A stretch of DNA of 64,000 nt. Origin: Geopsychrobacter electrodiphilus DSM 16401 (lineage in GTDB: Bacteria > Desulfobacterota > Desulfuromonadia > Desulfuromonadales > Geopsychrobacteraceae). The translations under genes and the position numbers were made by a program. Numbering within the stretch: the stretch's first letter is position 1; every line of letters begins with the position of its first letter. The DNA lies in contig NZ_ARWE01000001.1 of assembly GCF_000384395.1 (NCBI RefSeq), positions 682,001 through 746,000 on the forward strand, read 5' to 3'. Shown here in pieces: positions 51,010 to 60,267 of the stretch. The notes beneath the pieces were generated by a model. It did no database searches. It had not been told where the DNA came from and saw only the letters and a program-made list of their open reading frames with translations.

Positions 51010-53280
51010 CTACATGCACACGCGTAAAATTTGCTGTAAGTCCGTGTGACCGGAAAGAATCTTGCTGACGCCATCCATCATCAGGGTTCGCATCCCGTTT
51101 TCTACGGCAATTTTTTGCAGGTCCTCCATGTTCTTTCCTGCCTTGATCGTGTGACGCACAATTTCAGTCGCAGGGAGCAACTCATGAATAGGAACCCGAC
51201 CTCTGTAGCCGGCCTGGCCACACAGGTCACAGCCGATTTTTCGGTACATGGTGATTTTTTCACGCCTGTTGGGCATCTTATGCTGTTGGTAAAGGGTTTC
51301 TCCGTAGGTATGCTTCAGTTGCTCGAATTCCTCGGGAGATGGTTGATAAGCTTCTCGACAGTTGTGACATAAGCTCCGCGCAAGCCTTTGAGCCAGGATG
51401 CCGATAAGTGCATTTGCAAAGTTAAAGGGGTCCATTCCCATCTCAATCAAGCGCACCGCGGTCTCGACAGCACTGTTGGTGTGCAGGGTGCTTAAAACCA
51501 AATGCCCGGTCAGAGAGGCATCAATGGCCGTTTTGGCGGTTTCAGTGTCGCGCATCTCGCCAACCATAATGACGTCGGGGTCAGAGCGTAAAAAGGAGCG
51601 CAAAGCCTGCTCAAAGGTAAAGCCGATTTTAGGGTGGATCTGAACCTGGCGCAGACCCGGTTGAGTAATTTCGATCGGATCCTCAGCAGTCCAGATTTTT
51701 CTGTCCGGGGTATTGATGTGCCCGAGCGCCGAGTGGAGGGTGGTTGTCTTCCCTGATCCGGTTGGTCCGACACAAAGGATGATGCCGTACGGCTTGGAGA
51801 GCATCTCAATAAACATTTCACGGTTTTTATCAGTGAACCCCAGTTCGGTAATTTTAAGTGGTTCGGAAGATGACAGGATTCTGAGGACCGCATCTTCCTG
51901 TCCGCCGGCAGTCGGAGTCGTTTCCACGCGGAACTCTATCTTGCGGCGATCCGAGCGCATGGCAATTTTCCCGCTTTGAGGTTTTCGCCGCTCGGCAATG
52001 TCCAGTTTGGCCATAATTTTAATCCGGGAGATCATTGCCTTTTTATAGGTGGCTGAAACCTGGTGCGCGATATTGCAGGCCCCGTCAATCCGGTATCTGA
52101 TTTGAAGGGGATGGTTCGCCGGACCTGGTTCAAAATGGATGTCGGAGGCCCCTTTACTGAAGGCATCGAGAAGAATTCGATTGACCAGAGATATGATCTG
52201 CGAATCAGTTTCGCTGGCGGCGGAATCGACAAACTCGTCAGTCTCCTCAACAATGCCGACCAGTTCTTCGGAAAGATCGCCAATAATCTCGGCAATGTGC
52301 TCTTCATTGCTGCCATAATATTTATCTATCGCCGCGCGTATTTGAGAGGCAGGCGCTGCGACGAAATCGATCGCTTTATTGGTGAAAAAGCGCAGGTTAT
52401 CACCAATAGTCGGGTCTGTCGGATCAGAGGTCGCGATCGTCAATCGGCCATGTTTCAGCTTCAAAGGCATGATTTTGAACTGCACGGCCAGATTCCGTGT
52501 CACAACCGCCAGAGATTCAAGGTCAGGATCAACGTTATTGAGGTCGGTAACCGGGATACGAAACTTTGTTGACAACGCTTTCAGGAGTTGCTCTTCAGTA
52601 ACCAATCCTTTTTCCAGCAGCAGTTCGCCTACGCGTTTCTTTCTGTCCGATTTTTGGTCTTCAAGGGCTTTTTGGACCTGTTCATTGGTGACCAGTTTGG
52701 CTTGAACCAGCAGATCGCCGATCCGAATTTTTTGTTCTTGTGCGGTGGCTGAGGACATTTTCGCCAGTTGTTCGATTTCTCCCTGGTTGAGGGCCGAATT
52801 CTCTGCGATTATTTCGCCGACCTTTTTACTGCGCAGTTGATCCTGCTCGTTGAGGACCTCTTCAACCCGACTGCTCTCAAGCCAGCCGTTCTCTTCTAAT
52901 ATGTCTGTCAGAGGCCTTTTTTCAAGTCTTTGGCGGATACCATTCAAGGTAAAGAAAATGCTGCGATATGAAGCCTTCGGATCGACAGGGAAAGCATAAA
53001 ACCCATTGGTGTATTGCTGATTGTCAGGAACCCTGATGTCAAAGGTTTCCCCGGTGGTGGTTTCTATCTGTTCCGCAAGCTCGTCCTGTTGATTAGGAAG
53101 TCGCCAATTTTTCTTGTCGAGAACCATGACGTAGCAGAGTTCATCCAGAGGGATGGAAATTCCTTCCTGGTTGCGGTTTAATTCAACGTGGATTCTGTCG
53201 TCTTGCGGACGAAAGGGACTTAGAAGGTTAACTTCTTCCTGGCGGCCCGATAAGAATTTCACAATCAACGGTTGTTTCAT
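51010..53280 (-). CDS. GspE/PilB-type secretion or pilus assembly ATPase with N-terminal MshEN-like repeats
   Basis: 756 aa, long for the family. Residues 1-100 are an unknown beta-rich domain. From about 115 to 260 there are three repeats of the RVGELLLEKGLVTEEQLLKAL kind, the pattern of MshEN modules that can bind c-di-GMP. The hexameric ATPase core has Walker A GPTGSGKTTT at about 505-514, the Asp box and Walker B, VGEMRDTETAKTAIDASLTGHLVLSTLHTN, and the zinc-site CHNC...CDLCG. No pilus or type II genes adjoin it. Isolated, so its machine is unknown. Confidence 0.9.
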   Translation of the reverse strand: MKQPLIVKFLSGRQEEVNLLSPFRPQDDRIHVELNRNQEGISIPLDELCYVMVLDKKNWRLPNQQDELAEQIETTTGETFDIRVPDNQQYTNGFYAFPVDPKASYRSIFFTLNGIRQRLEKRPLTDILEENGWLESSRVEEVLNEQDQLRSKKVGEIIAENSALNQGEIEQLAKMSSATAQEQKIRIGDLLVQAKLVTNEQVQKALEDQKSDRKKRVGELLLEKGLVTEEQLLKALSTKFRIPVTDLNNVDPDLESLAVVTRNLAVQFKIMPLKLKHGRLTIATSDPTDPTIGDNLRFFTNKAIDFVAAPASQIRAAIDKYYGSNEEHIAEIIGDLSEELVGIVEETDEFVDSAASETDSQIISLVNRILLDAFSKGASDIHFEPGPANHPLQIRYRIDGACNIAHQVSATYKKAMISRIKIMAKLDIAERRKPQSGKIAMRSDRRKIEFRVETTPTAGGQEDAVLRILSSSEPLKITELGFTDKNREMFIEMLSKPYGIILCVGPTGSGKTTTLHSALGHINTPDRKIWTAEDPIEITQPGLRQVQIHPKIGFTFEQALRSFLRSDPDVIMVGEMRDTETAKTAIDASLTGHLVLSTLHTNSAVETAVRLIEMGMDPFNFANALIGILAQRLARSLCHNCREAYQPSPEEFEQLKHTYGETLYQQHKMPNRREKITMYRKIGCDLCGQAGYRGRVPIHELLPATEIVRHTIKAGKNMEDLQKIAVENGMRTLMMDGVSKILSGHTDLQQILRVCM

Positions 53281-53558
53281 GGGGTTCCCGTAATAACTCT
53301 GGAAAATATAGTTTTACCTCCGTGGCCGCTGGGTGATCTCAGCTACGCAGCGGCCGCAGTATAGATACGCGATATCTTAACAGATTCGGACGCTCACTTC
53401 TTGAGCAAGTCTATCAAAAACTTGCAAGGCGCTCTTCAATTTGACTGATGTGCAAGGAAAAGCGGCAAAATATGTGATGACGGAGGTTCTGCTGCGCGCT
53501 TCTTTTCCTGCGGGTGCATATATCTATAGGGCAGGTGGCGTGTTCGTCTTCCAGGCCG

Positions 53559-54047
53559 CTAATTAGTGGGGGCCTGGCGTGCCGCGGGTTGCTGTAAGGG
53601 GATCTCGCCTTTCTCCCGGATGTGCATACTCGGGAGGAGCTGTCCGAGATCGAGTTTAGCTTCAAACTCATAGTGGAGGCGGTCCCGAGGCTCGGACATC
53701 AATGTGCTCAACAGACGCAGTCCGTTCAACAGATCTGTTGTCGCCTGCAGCAGAATGTCTCCTTCCCCGTAACCTTGAATAGTCGGGAGGTCATTTGTGA
53801 CTCCGGTCAACAATTTATGACCCTCAATACTTATCTGATAAACAACCCCTTTCAGGGGGAGGGGGATGAGATTCGGGTTGATCACGTGCAGCCCGATTTC
53901 AAAGCGTGGCGCCATGCTTTGAGAGGGCAGCAGGCGGAAGGAAGTCAGACTGACCTGTGGTGATTCAAGGCCTGGTGTCAGTGCTGCGCAACCCGTTGCC
54001 AAGAACAGGAGGATCAGATAGATCGCCGAACGAATTGATTGACGCAT
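53559..54047 (-). CDS. LEA14-like (WHy domain) lipoprotein
   Basis: 162 aa. Lipoprotein signal ending in the lipobox LATGCAALT (Cys at about 20), then a single WHy/LEA type 2 domain with VSLTSFRLLP, FEIGLHVINPNLIPLPLKGVVYQI. These proteins are linked to stress or desiccation, function in bacteria unclear. Anchored in the outer or inner membrane. 66 bases before the deacetylase gene on the same strand. The 278 bases upstream of 53558 hold no gene. Confidence 0.85.
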   Translation of the reverse strand: MRQSIRSAIYLILLFLATGCAALTPGLESPQVSLTSFRLLPSQSMAPRFEIGLHVINPNLIPLPLKGVVYQISIEGHKLLTGVTNDLPTIQGYGEGDILLQATTDLLNGLRLLSTLMSEPRDRLHYEFEAKLDLGQLLPSMHIREKGEIPLQQPAARQAPTN

Positions 54048-54113
54048 GGGGGTTCCGCCTTTTACTGTTTGAGGACAGGGATCATTTCATTAAACCGCGA
54101 CAGACTGGCCGGG

Positions 54114-54812
54114 TCAATTGAGCAGGGTCGTTACACTCACCAGTTTGAACCCTCGACTGCGCAGGGTGCGAATGATTTCGGGCAGGGCCTTGGCGGTTTG
54201 CCAGCCACGTCCGTTGGCGTGCATGACGACGATTGACCCGTTGCGAGCCGCTTTGGTCACAGTTTTAACAAGCTGCGCGGCCGAAAAATTGCGGTCAGGA
54301 TCGCCACTCACCACGTCCCACTGGATGGTCCGTACCCCGGTGGTGGAGATCGCTTGCAGCACGCGCGCATCAAAGTAACCGAATGGCAGGCGAAACAGCT
54401 GAGGTGATGGTCCGAAATGTTGCTGCAGCAAAGATTCGGTCCGTTCAATCTCGGTGCGGATAGCGGCATCGTCCAGTTTGCGCAGGTCAGGATGATCCCA
54501 TGAGTGGTTGCCCAGAACGAACAGTGGGTTCTTCAGTTCGGCCGCCTCCTGTGAGTGGGTTCTCAACCAATCTCCTCCGACGAAAAAGGTGGCTGGTGTT
54601 GCGGTCTGCTGCAGCACCTTGATCACGCCGCGGTCAAATCCCGAGGGGTGTTTCGGGGTCTGGCAGAGATCAAAGGTCAAGGCAATGCGCGGGCGGTTGC
54701 GCGGGCCGTGAGTAATCAGCAGCGCAGAAGAATCCGCCTTGACCGGCGCAGAAAAACCCAGCAGGAGGCAGCACAACAAAGGTGCAAATATTTTTAATAA
54801 CGTGTTTATCAT
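54114..54812 (-). CDS. polysaccharide deacetylase family protein (NodB fold)
   Basis: 232 aa with a signal peptide (about 1-26). The NodB motif 1 reads IALTFDLCQ in place of the usual TFDDG: the catalytic Asp is kept but the second Asp, normally a metal ligand, is Leu. Motif 2 is intact, GNHSWDHPD with the two zinc His, as are RLPFGYFD and the late IVVMHANG. It may deacetylate peptidoglycan or another glycan in the periplasm. The start codon overlaps the stop of the preceding DUF1456 gene. Confidence 0.87.
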   Translation of the reverse strand: MINTLLKIFAPLLCCLLLGFSAPVKADSSALLITHGPRNRPRIALTFDLCQTPKHPSGFDRGVIKVLQQTATPATFFVGGDWLRTHSQEAAELKNPLFVLGNHSWDHPDLRKLDDAAIRTEIERTESLLQQHFGPSPQLFRLPFGYFDARVLQAISTTGVRTIQWDVVSGDPDRNFSAAQLVKTVTKAARNGSIVVMHANGRGWQTAKALPEIIRTLRSRGFKLVSVTTLLN

Positions 54813-55318
54813 GATGGCACCGGTCTCTTGTTGCTGTCCTGTGGCTCGTTCTCCCCAGAATGACCCCGATATTTAAGCTGCAAGCCCTTCAGGAAGTTGC
54901 GTAAAATCTGATCCTGGCATTCACGGTAGTGTTGATGTCCGGGGCGCCTGAAGAAGGCACTTAATTCGTGTTTACTGATGTGAAAGTTGGCCAGATCCAT
55001 CACAGCTGAGACATCCTCGGCCTTCAGATTTAAGGCGATTTTCAATTTCATAAAAATAATATTGTTAGTTAAACGCGTCTCTGGCTCCGCTTGAGGGCCC
55101 TCTTTTTTACCCCGTTTGGCGTTGATCAACCCGTTGAGAAACAACGCCAGATCGCGGTCATGACATTTGTCATAGGCAGGATCTTCTTCCTTTTTAAGCC
55201 AGTCACTGACCTGTTCGCGAGTGACTTGACACCCTGCCTGACCAAACAGGGCGATCATCTGTGAATCATCAAAGTCGAAGACATAACGGAGGCGGCGCAA
55301 AATATCATTATTGGTCAT
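54809..55318 (-). CDS. DUF1456 (YehS-like) protein
   Basis: 169 aa. Two copies of the DUF1456 repeat: MTNNDILRRLRYVFDFDDSQM and, later, LTNNIIFMKLKIALNLKAEDV. E. coli YehS has the same duplication; function unknown. I take the internal Met (TNNDILRRLRY) as start rather than the GTG at 55336. The stop overlaps the deacetylase start (ATGA). Confidence 0.88.
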   Translation of the reverse strand: MTNNDILRRLRYVFDFDDSQMIALFGQAGCQVTREQVSDWLKKEEDPAYDKCHDRDLALFLNGLINAKRGKKEGPQAEPETRLTNNIIFMKLKIALNLKAEDVSAVMDLANFHISKHELSAFFRRPGHQHYRECQDQILRNFLKGLQLKYRGHSGENEPQDSNKRPVPS

Positions 55319-55580
55319 GGGTTTGTCCTCGGGCACGCGTACTTATAGAAAAATCCGGGAGAAAACACCCCGGTGAGGGTTTCCATCTGAGTTTAGCTCT
55401 TTTGTGCCGGAAAATACCTTACTAAAATGTTTCATACTAGGAGACCAGGTGAAGATGCTTTGCAGAGGGTGAATCCCTCTTGCGGCAACTTGGCTGATAG
55501 CTTATCGTCCCTGTTGGTCGTTTTTTTCGCGCATTTTTCTGATAGAGATAACCTGAGTACGGTAGTTTTCAAGTGAGGCC

Positions 55581-56450
55581 ATGAAAAAATATTTTTTACT
55601 TACTCTGCTGCTTCTTCTCCTGACAGTTCCCCCCGTTCAGGCCTGGTACCCTCGTCTGAAGAAGGAGATGATAGTTACGCGAGAGACGACCGTTGTTGGT
55701 CATGATCGTGATTATATTACGGATTCCAGTGATACGCTAATTGAGCTGGCCAGGCGTGCGGGGATCGGGTTTGAAAATTTGGTGAGGGCTAACCCAGGAG
55801 TCGATCCCTGGAATCCGCGCGCCGGGACTCGTCTGGTGTTGCCGAGCGCCGTTTTATTGCCGAGCGGGGCGCAAATCGGCATTATTATTAATCTTGCCGA
55901 ATTGAGACTTTATTTTTTCTGGGATGAGGCTGGGGTAAAAAAAGTCCGGATTTACCCGGTGGGGATCGGCCGGGAAGGATGGGCGTCTCCACTGGGGAAT
56001 TTTGAGGTGAAGACGATCATCGATAACCCGGAGTGGTCGCCTCCCGCCTCATTGCGGCAGGAAAAGCCTGAGCTGCCGGGGATTGTGCCGCCGGGGCCGG
56101 ATAACCCATTAGGCAGCTACTGGATCGGGTTGTCTGCAGCGGGGGTGGGCATTCACGGTACAAATCAACCCCTCGGGGTTGGACGTCGCGTCAGTCATGG
56201 GTGTATCCGACTCTATCCTGAGGATATCGCTGATTTGGTGGGACGGGTCCGTCCCGGAACCCCGGTCCGAATTGTCGATCAGCCGGTGAAACAGATCGTC
56301 CATGCCGGAATTCTTTATCTGGAGGTCCATCTGAGCACTGAAAATCCTGCCGGGTTTGATTTTTATTCGGGTAACTGGAACCGGGAGGTGATTGCTCAGA
56401 CCCTGAAGCTGGCTCAAGGTCTGCCGGTGAAAATTCTGCCATTAAGGTGA
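55581..56450 (+). CDS. L,D-transpeptidase (YkuD domain) with LysM
   Basis: 289 aa, signal peptide of about 21 residues. A LysM domain (about 47-90, DTLIELARRAGIGFENLVRANPGVD) is followed by the YkuD catalytic domain with GIHGTNQPLGVGRRVSHGCIRL, the catalytic Cys in SHGC. It forms 3-3 crosslinks or attaches lipoproteins to peptidoglycan. The next convergent gene encodes an Ala-zipper lipoprotein, a plausible substrate of such an enzyme (inference from Lpp attachment by ErfK/YbiS). Confidence 0.92.
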   Translation: MKKYFLLTLLLLLLTVPPVQAWYPRLKKEMIVTRETTVVGHDRDYITDSSDTLIELARRAGIGFENLVRANPGVDPWNPRAGTRLVLPSAVLLPSGAQIGIIINLAELRLYFFWDEAGVKKVRIYPVGIGREGWASPLGNFEVKTIIDNPEWSPPASLRQEKPELPGIVPPGPDNPLGSYWIGLSAAGVGIHGTNQPLGVGRRVSHGCIRLYPEDIADLVGRVRPGTPVRIVDQPVKQIVHAGILYLEVHLSTENPAGFDFYSGNWNREVIAQTLKLAQGLPVKILPLR

Positions 56451-56465
56451 TTTGTCTGGTTTTAT

Positions 56466-56494
56466 AAAAAAAGCCCCGTTTCCGGGGCTTTTAA
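56466..56494. terminator. bidirectional terminator between ldt and the Ala-zipper lipoprotein
   Basis: Stem AAGCCCCG with CGGGGCTT, loop TTTC, with AAAAA and TTTTA tracts on the two sides. Serves both convergent genes. Confidence 0.85.
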
Positions 56495-56495
56495 A

Positions 56496-56825
56496 TTACT
56501 TTTTGAGAGTCATCTCAAAGGCTTTTTTGGCATCTGCTGCGCTCTGGCTTGCTCTGGCAGCGGCGGCTTCAGCCGAACCTGCAGCTACATCCGCCCGCTT
56601 TGCAGCTTCTTCAGCCCGCACTGCAGCCGCTTCCGCCCGCTGAGCTGAAGTTGCCGACATCGTTGCCGAGCTGGCAGCGGCTGTCGCCGACTGACTCGCA
56701 CTGACGCTGGCATCCTTGGCCTGATTGAGCAGGTCGCGGTCCGCTTGCGAAAGTTGAGCTGCGCAGCCGGTCATCAGAAAGCCGGTTGCTAATACAGCGA
56801 CCAGAAAGTAGGTTGCTTTTTTCAT
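56496..56825 (-). CDS. Lpp/OprI-type alanine-zipper lipoprotein
   Basis: 109 aa from ATG 56825 (GGAGAC upstream). Lipobox FLMTGCAAQ at about residues 16-24, then a long Ala-rich heptad region (SATAAASSATMSATSAQRAEAAAV) ending KKAFEMTLKK with C-terminal Lys, as in Lpp. Predicted to form a trimeric coiled coil linking outer membrane and peptidoglycan, possibly fixed by the adjacent L,D-transpeptidase. Confidence 0.87.
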   Translation of the reverse strand: MKKATYFLVAVLATGFLMTGCAAQLSQADRDLLNQAKDASVSASQSATAAASSATMSATSAQRAEAAAVRAEEAAKRADVAAGSAEAAAARASQSAADAKKAFEMTLKK

Positions 56826-57046
56826 TGTTAAGTCTCCTTGGTGGTGAGGGTTAAATATTATATACATTGAAGCTTATATGTAACGATTGTCAATTAAAAC
56901 GGTAGCCGTCAGATGGGAAAAAGGAAATTTTGTTGGTTTACTTTTTCGACTCACGCGCCATCGTCTCGTCTTGTTCTCCTTTTTCGACGATGGCATAGTG
57001 CCGTATGTCCTAGAAAATGTTCATTTAATAAGAAAGGTACCTCTGG

Positions 57047-57520
57047 ATGATTCCCTTATCTGTCAGTGAAGCCTGGAACGAACTCCCCGAAAATAAACGG
57101 ACTGCCGTTTGCCGCCAATGTGCCAAAAAACAACCAACGATTTTCGCGCGCTGGATCGACGCAGCCGGATTGAAAAGTTTTCGCCATGATTCTGTGGTGA
57201 ACCGTAAAGTCGGAGCAGGTTTGCGCCTCGATGCAGTCCTCTTCAAGGCCGAAGAAGGTCAATTGGCAGCTGATGTGCTGGTGGCTTATTTTACTGAACT
57301 CGCGCCGGAAATTAATAATCAGTATCTCGCCTTGATTGAGGAGGCCGGGAATGAAGAGCCTGAAACGAAGCTCGAAATTTATGCGCAACTTGCGCGTCGG
57401 CACAAAGATTCTCCCTTCATCAGGCTCTATCTGGTCACTGCCCTCTGGGTTGAAGAGTTCCATGAAGAGGATATTAAACTTGTCGACCAACGTGCAGCCG
57501 AGTTGTCCGAGTCCGCCTGA
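57047..57520 (+). CDS. hypothetical protein
   Basis: 157 aa. GAAAGG lies 9 bases before the ATG. No family recognised. Residues 10-45 are basic with CRQC, later part is mostly helical and acidic (LAPEINNQYLALIEEAGNEEPETKLEIYAQLARRH). Codon bias suits a real gene; an open minus-strand frame over the same bases lacks an RBS. Function unknown. Confidence 0.62.
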   Translation: MIPLSVSEAWNELPENKRTAVCRQCAKKQPTIFARWIDAAGLKSFRHDSVVNRKVGAGLRLDAVLFKAEEGQLAADVLVAYFTELAPEINNQYLALIEEAGNEEPETKLEIYAQLARRHKDSPFIRLYLVTALWVEEFHEEDIKLVDQRAAELSESA

Positions 57521-57656
57521 GGCCTGAGATACGGAAGCGGCGCGGTCTCTTTGTCCGTCTTCCTCCGTCGTCTGCAAGCCCGCTCGGGTTTACAGGCGAC
57601 AGAGTAATAATTGGGGCAACTTAGCCCTGACTCTGTGCCGAGTGTTCTGATACCCG

Positions 57657-58439
57657 TCAGGCGTTTTGCTTAAGGCTTCGTGGGCGATACAAATTGATGG
57701 CATTCTGATAAAAGACCCTGCTCGCAAGCTCTTCACCCAGCGCATCAATTACTCTGAAAAAGTCAGCGTCCGAATAAGGCTCCGGTGCCCTTGTTGAGGG
57801 GAGATCCGTCCCGAATATGAGCGCTTGCGGATTCGTCGCTGTAATGGCTCTCAGGACTTCTCCAACTTCGAAATCAACCCGGCCAAAGCCGGTAGCTTTT
57901 ACATACACTCCCTTTTCAACCAGAGCCAGGAGGGCGGGCAGGCCTGCCGCCGTCAGCCCAAGGTGGTCGATACTGACTGCCGGGAGTTTGACCAGGAACT
58001 GGTGCAGATCAGGCAGATCTTTCGCGTCGACATATAGTTCCGTATGCCAGCCCACCGTTTCGTGAACACGCATGGCGAAGCGTTCCAGGTTTTCGACCCG
58101 CTCTGAACCACCCCGTTTTAAATTAAACCGAACCGCTCTGACTCCCGCTTCATTCAGGTCCACCAATTCACCGTCCGAAACTGTTGCCGGAAGTTGCGCG
58201 ACTCCTGCAAACCCGGGCCCGAGTTCCTTGAGCGCCGCCAGCAGGTAGGTCTGGTCAAAAGCCTGAAATGAACCGCATACGATGGCGCCTCCCCCTATGT
58301 CATAGTGCCTGGTCCGAGTTTTGTAATCATTGATTGAAAAATTGTCAGGTATGAATCCCTGATTCGAAATCAGCGGGAAGCGTTGGTCGATAATGTGAAA
58401 ATGGCTGTCAAACAGCTTGAACTGGTGCAAATTTTTCAT
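57657..58439 (-). CDS. amidohydrolase family protein (TIM barrel)
   Basis: 260 aa. N-terminal FDSHFHI has the HxH metal motif, and downstream SIDHLGL and FGTDLPST supply further His/Asp ligands of the amidohydrolase-2 barrel. Members hydrolyse lactones or decarboxylate aromatic acids; substrate unknown. Separated by 71 bases from the AlaX gene, same strand. Confidence 0.88.
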   Translation of the reverse strand: MKNLHQFKLFDSHFHIIDQRFPLISNQGFIPDNFSINDYKTRTRHYDIGGGAIVCGSFQAFDQTYLLAALKELGPGFAGVAQLPATVSDGELVDLNEAGVRAVRFNLKRGGSERVENLERFAMRVHETVGWHTELYVDAKDLPDLHQFLVKLPAVSIDHLGLTAAGLPALLALVEKGVYVKATGFGRVDFEVGEVLRAITATNPQALIFGTDLPSTRAPEPYSDADFFRVIDALGEELASRVFYQNAINLYRPRSLKQNA

Positions 58440-58510
58440 TTGACCCTTGCCGTGCGTTCTAGGGGAGGTTGGAATTATCCGTTGAGCCAGTACAGGGCGG
58501 GACGATCGCG

Positions 58511-59158
58511 TCAGCTTAACGAGCAGAGATAAATTTCGATCCGCTCTTTGCCCTGGCCGATGTTATTGCGTCTCAGCTTGATCGGGCCCACCTCGGCCGT
58601 TCGTTTAATGTGGGTTCCGCCACAGGCCACCCGGGCAAAGCCGTCAATCTCCCAGTAGCGCCGTTCGCGCGGCTCGTCAGCGAAGGCGCTGGTGATCCCC
58701 AGATCGGCTGCGATGATGTTGTTGACCTCTGCGGTCAGGGCCGGCAACATGGGTGAAAGGTTTTCTGGCCACGCGAAATCGATGCGCGCTTTTTCCGGCC
58801 CGATGTGTGCGCCCAGCTTGTTTACGCCTGTCAGCACCTTATAGCAAAGCTCCAGGACCAGTTCCGCCGCAAAATGCAGGCGCATGAGTTGATATCGCCT
58901 GTTCCAGTCGATCTTTATTTCTACCGGTTGACCTGGCACGAGACCGTGATTTTCAGGCAGGGTGTAGACAATCTCCATGTCATCCTTGCGTGTAGAACAC
59001 ACCGGGTAGCCACTGATGGTTCCCTGGTCACTTTCCTGCCCCCCGGCGAAGGCATAGAAGATTGTTGAGTATAGGGTAACCTCCGTACCGTTGACCCGGG
59101 AAACCCTGGTGTCATGGGTCGTCAGGTAGGGATTCTCCCAGAACATCTTCTTTGTCAT
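58511..59158 (-). CDS. alaX: alanyl-tRNA editing protein (AlaX family)
   Basis: 215 aa free-standing editing domain that removes Ser or Gly from mischarged tRNA-Ala. AGGQESDQGTI near residue 39-49 and VACGGTHIKRTAEVG at the C-terminus are typical. The first zinc motif reads RLHFAAELVLE: His95 is present but the second His (HxxxH) is Glu99, so one zinc ligand is altered. Confidence 0.87.
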   Translation of the reverse strand: MTKKMFWENPYLTTHDTRVSRVNGTEVTLYSTIFYAFAGGQESDQGTISGYPVCSTRKDDMEIVYTLPENHGLVPGQPVEIKIDWNRRYQLMRLHFAAELVLELCYKVLTGVNKLGAHIGPEKARIDFAWPENLSPMLPALTAEVNNIIAADLGITSAFADEPRERRYWEIDGFARVACGGTHIKRTAEVGPIKLRRNNIGQGKERIEIYLCSLS

Positions 59159-59200
59159 TGCAACTCTCTATAGATAGGCATCGGCCATTTTTTGATAGTA

Positions 59201-60061
59201 TTAATTGGATATTTGAGCGTCATTGTTATGCCTCTCCCGAATTACGAGGGTAATGCCTCCGAGAATCGCGATAGAGGTCAATGCCAGGCGCAAGGTTATG
59301 GGCTCGGAGAGGAGGGCACTGCCTCCCAGGGCAGCAATGACCGGAACGCTGAGTTGTACCGTCGAGGCACTCGTCGCTTTCATCTCGGGTACGACAGTGT
59401 ACCAGATGGCGTAGCCCAGTCCGGATGCCAGGGCACCCGATAAGATCGCGTACCAAACCCCGGCGCTGTCCAGGGAGCTGGCATGAAATGTCAATCCGCT
59501 CCATGCCACCGCAAGAGGAACCGTCCGCAAAAAATTCCCCGCGGTTACTCGCGTCGGATCCCCCGTTCCTTTACCGCGTATGGAATAGATGCCCCACGCC
59601 ATGCCGGCACCCAACATCAGGCCGGAAGCCGCCAGTGGTGGTGCGGTAATCCCGGGCAGCAGGAGACCGACAATCCCGACGATGGCAAGGACGAGTCCAG
59701 CGATTTGCAGTTTAATAAGACGCTCTCCCATGAACAATCCATAGCCAATCATCGTTGCCTGTACTGCGCCAAAGAGCAGCAAGGCGCCGGTTGCCGTGGG
59801 GAGGCTCATATAAGCAAAAGAGAATCCGGCAGCGTAGGCAAACAGCGCACATGACGACATCCAGTTACCGCGACCACTCTGGGCGCTATGTTTTACGCGC
59901 GTCACCAGCCACAGGATTATCGCGCCGGAGATGAGCCGGCTTGTCGTAAAACTCGCGGCGTCGATGCTCGTGTGTTTCAGAGCGGTCCGGCAGAGTAGTG
60001 AATTCCCCGCAAACGCAATCATGGCAAGCGCTGTCAGGGCAATAAGGCGTTTTTGTGACAT
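59201..60061 (-). CDS. EamA/DMT family transporter
   Basis: 286 aa from ATG 60061 (GGAGAGAC upstream), ten membrane helices in two EamA repeats. First helix ALTALAMIAFAGNSLLCRTAL with the conserved N-x-x-R pattern; second repeat GGSALLSEPITLRLALTSIAILGG near the end. Exports amino acids or other metabolites; substrate unknown. Stands alone. Confidence 0.9.
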   Translation of the reverse strand: MSQKRLIALTALAMIAFAGNSLLCRTALKHTSIDAASFTTSRLISGAIILWLVTRVKHSAQSGRGNWMSSCALFAYAAGFSFAYMSLPTATGALLLFGAVQATMIGYGLFMGERLIKLQIAGLVLAIVGIVGLLLPGITAPPLAASGLMLGAGMAWGIYSIRGKGTGDPTRVTAGNFLRTVPLAVAWSGLTFHASSLDSAGVWYAILSGALASGLGYAIWYTVVPEMKATSASTVQLSVPVIAALGGSALLSEPITLRLALTSIAILGGITLVIRERHNNDAQISN

Positions 60062-60267
60062 GTCTCTCCTTGCCGGAAGCATCCGGCTAAATCAGGTTCA
60101 ATCATAACCAGTAACGTCAATGGAGAAAAGGAAGATTCCCTTTCCCTCGTGAAAACTTCTCTCCGGGCATCGCTGATTTTGCTATCCATTCAAGCTGTTT
60201 AGGTGTAATCAGCGTAAAGTGAACACTCTGTCTGCCGGGTCACCGTGACCCGCCCCTGCAGGATCTT

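Noticed and set aside
50770-51027. Selenoprotein read through the TGA at 50830-50832
   Set aside because: A hairpin follows the TGA, but there is no CxxU or known family motif and the extension runs through a terminator hairpin.
57056-57577. Minus-strand frame of 173 codons overlapping the gene at 57047-57520
   Set aside because: No ribosome binding site, no family resemblance, and it is the antisense of a plus-strand gene with a good RBS and natural start.
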